Assembly (NCBI GenBank): GCA_023430845.1
Contig: JAEYYJ010000415.1
Coordinates: 1-6,382, forward strand
Length of the DNA stretch: 6,382 bases
Source of the DNA: Pseudomonadota bacterium
Lineage (GTDB): Bacteria; Pseudomonadota; Alphaproteobacteria; Rhizobiales; Hyphomicrobiaceae
Reading direction: 5' to 3'
The notes beneath the pieces are model-generated. The model worked only from the letters and a program-made list of their open reading frames with translations. It was not told where the DNA came from and searched no databases. Shown in pieces: positions 5,299 through 6,382 of this stretch (the first letter of the stretch is position 1; each line of letters begins with the position of its first letter). A program made the translations under genes and the position numbers.

Positions 5299-6318
5299 AT
5301 GCAGAAGCCGCAGTTTGCCAGGGTGGGGCACGGCCATAAGATCGGCATTGTCGCAGTTCTGATTGGTTTGTCGTTCGCCGGCTGCTCGTCGTCGAATACG
5401 GATGCGCTGAAGGCGCTGAACCCCGATCCGCCCGGGGTCATGTACAATGAGGCCGACGCTTTGCTCGCCAACGGGCGCAATGAGGCGGCAGCGAAGAAAT
5501 TCGAGGAGATCGATCGGCATCACCCGTACGCGCAGGAGGCGCGGCGCTCGATGGTGCTGGCGGCCTACGCCTACTATAAGTCCGGGAAATACCCCGAGGC
5601 TGTAGCTGCCGCGCAGCGCTATGTCGTCATGCATCCCGGCACGAAGGACGCGGCGCTCGCCCATCACGTCATTGCATCATCGCACTTCGACGAGATCAAG
5701 GATCCTCAGCGCGATCAAGCGGCAACCCGCAAGGCGATCGCCGAGCTCAAGACGCTCGTCTCGCGCTATCCGGAGAGCCCGTACGCCCGACAGGCCGAGA
5801 ATCGCATCCGCATTGGCGAGGACGCGATTGCCGCGAGCGAAATGACGGTTGGCCGCTACTATCTCCAGCGCTCGAACTACGTCGCCGCCATCAACCGCTT
5901 CAAGACCGTCGTCTCCGAACATCAGACGACGGCCCACGTCGAGGAAGCGCTCATGCGCCTCACGGAGACGTACATGGCGCTCGGCATCCAGAACGAGGCG
6001 CAGGCCTCGGCCGCCGTGCTCGGGCACAACTTCCCGCAGTCCGCGTGGTATCGCGACGCGCACGCGCTCCTCCAGAAGCACGGCCTGAAGCCGGAAGCCA
6101 TCCAAGGCACCTGGGTCAGCCAGCAGTGGAAGCAGGTCACCGTGAAGCCCGTTGGCCAGCCGGCGCGGCCGGTGGACGTTCCGGCCCGCAATGCGCCTCC
6201 AGCGACGCCACCTGCAGCCAGGCCGCCGGCCAAGGACACGCCGATGGTCCGCCGTACCCCTCCGAACGAGGTTCCCACGGGCAGCCTCGCCCGTCCCATG
6301 GGCGCCGGGCTTCAATAG
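5299..6318 (+). CDS. bamD: Outer membrane assembly lipoprotein BamD (ComL family)
   Basis: BamD is the essential lipoprotein partner of BamA in the complex that inserts beta-barrel proteins into the outer membrane; it sits on the periplasmic face. I choose ATG 5299, giving 339 residues: TGAGGA at 5286-5291 is well placed, and it yields a clean lipoprotein signal (basic start, hydrophobic 15-27, FAGC with lipidated Cys29). Phe at the -3 position is less common than Leu. Starting at ATG 5209 or 5236 would put an acidic, charged stretch before the signal. Residues about 45-260 form tetratricopeptide helices typical of BamD (YNEADALLANGRNEAAAKKF; HHPYAQEARRSMVLAAYAYY; QRYVVMHPGTKD; LVSRYPESPYA; VGRYYLQRSNYVAAINRF; EEALMRLTETYMALG). 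A Pro/Ala/Arg-rich tail of about 58 residues (282-339) makes it longer than the roughly 245-residue E. coli protein. Position after lpxC is standard for this group; I would expect recN next, outside the window. Confidence 0.95.
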   Translation: MQKPQFARVGHGHKIGIVAVLIGLSFAGCSSSNTDALKALNPDPPGVMYNEADALLANGRNEAAAKKFEEIDRHHPYAQEARRSMVLAAYAYYKSGKYPEAVAAAQRYVVMHPGTKDAALAHHVIASSHFDEIKDPQRDQAATRKAIAELKTLVSRYPESPYARQAENRIRIGEDAIAASEMTVGRYYLQRSNYVAAINRFKTVVSEHQTTAHVEEALMRLTETYMALGIQNEAQASAAVLGHNFPQSAWYRDAHALLQKHGLKPEAIQGTWVSQQWKQVTVKPVGQPARPVDVPARNAPPATPPAARPPAKDTPMVRRTPPNEVPTGSLARPMGAGLQ

Positions 6319-6335
6319 CACTCCAGGCAACTGAG

Positions 6336-6361
6336 TTCCGCCAGTTCTGAGACTGGCGGGA
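6336..6361 (+). terminator. Stem-loop after bamD, probable terminator
   Basis: CCGCCAGT (6338-6345) and ACTGGCGG (6352-6359) form a perfect 8-bp stem with loop TCTGAG; a T-G wobble and a T-A pair extend it to 6336-6361. It starts 17 bases after the bamD stop. No immediate T-tract follows. A smaller GGGAG/CTCCC hairpin (6358-6370) and a final TATTT lie at the window edge, so the full structure may be cut off. Confidence 0.5.
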
Positions 6362-6382
6362 GCCCCTCCCATGTGGCTATTT

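Noticed and set aside
5677..6372. Reverse-strand frame (231 codons) opposite bamD
   Set aside because: Low-complexity Arg/Gly-rich translation mirroring bamD codons; no start signal or family pattern.

Overview
The window is a GC-rich stretch of an alphaproteobacterial chromosome, most likely from the Hyphomicrobiales (Rhizobiales). It holds the 3' end of the division and cell wall (dcw) cluster followed by envelope-biogenesis genes, all on the + strand: ftsQ (5' end cut off by the window), ftsA, ftsZ, lpxC and bamD. This order, with lpxC and bamD (comL) after ftsZ, and the style of the LpxC and FtsZ proteins fit that group. I infer the taxonomy from gene order and protein flavour, not from a database match.

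Layout. At 2-820 FtsQ has a membrane segment, a POTRA domain and a beta domain. At 833-2140 FtsA follows after only 12 bases, with its Shine-Dalgarno next to the ftsQ stop. At 2192-3667 FtsZ follows after a 51-base gap. A 452-base non-coding region (3668-4119) separates ftsZ from lpxC. It is richer in A/T than the genes and holds an inverted repeat after ftsZ, two candidate promoter elements, a 10-base palindrome and several hairpins just before the lpxC start. LpxC is at 4120-5082 and is followed at once by a very strong GC hairpin. BamD, an outer-membrane lipoprotein, is at 5299-6318 and is followed by a stem-loop at the right edge.

How the genes work together. FtsZ forms the division ring, FtsA anchors it to the membrane, and FtsQ links cytoplasmic and periplasmic parts of the divisome. 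LpxC commits precursor to lipid A, and BamD helps insert beta-barrel proteins into the outer membrane. Septum formation and outer-membrane growth are therefore encoded side by side. ftsQ-ftsA-ftsZ look like one transcription unit. lpxC and bamD probably have some expression of their own, given the long leader and the hairpin between them.

This is a core region and I see no mobile element, CRISPR array, tRNA/rRNA or undescribed gene system. The points worth a second look are subtle: an FtsZ without the usual C-terminal peptide and with an Ala for Pro change in its tubulin signature, a dense run of G-tracts (possible G-quadruplex) inside ftsA that encodes a Gly-rich insertion, and a structured leader before lpxC.
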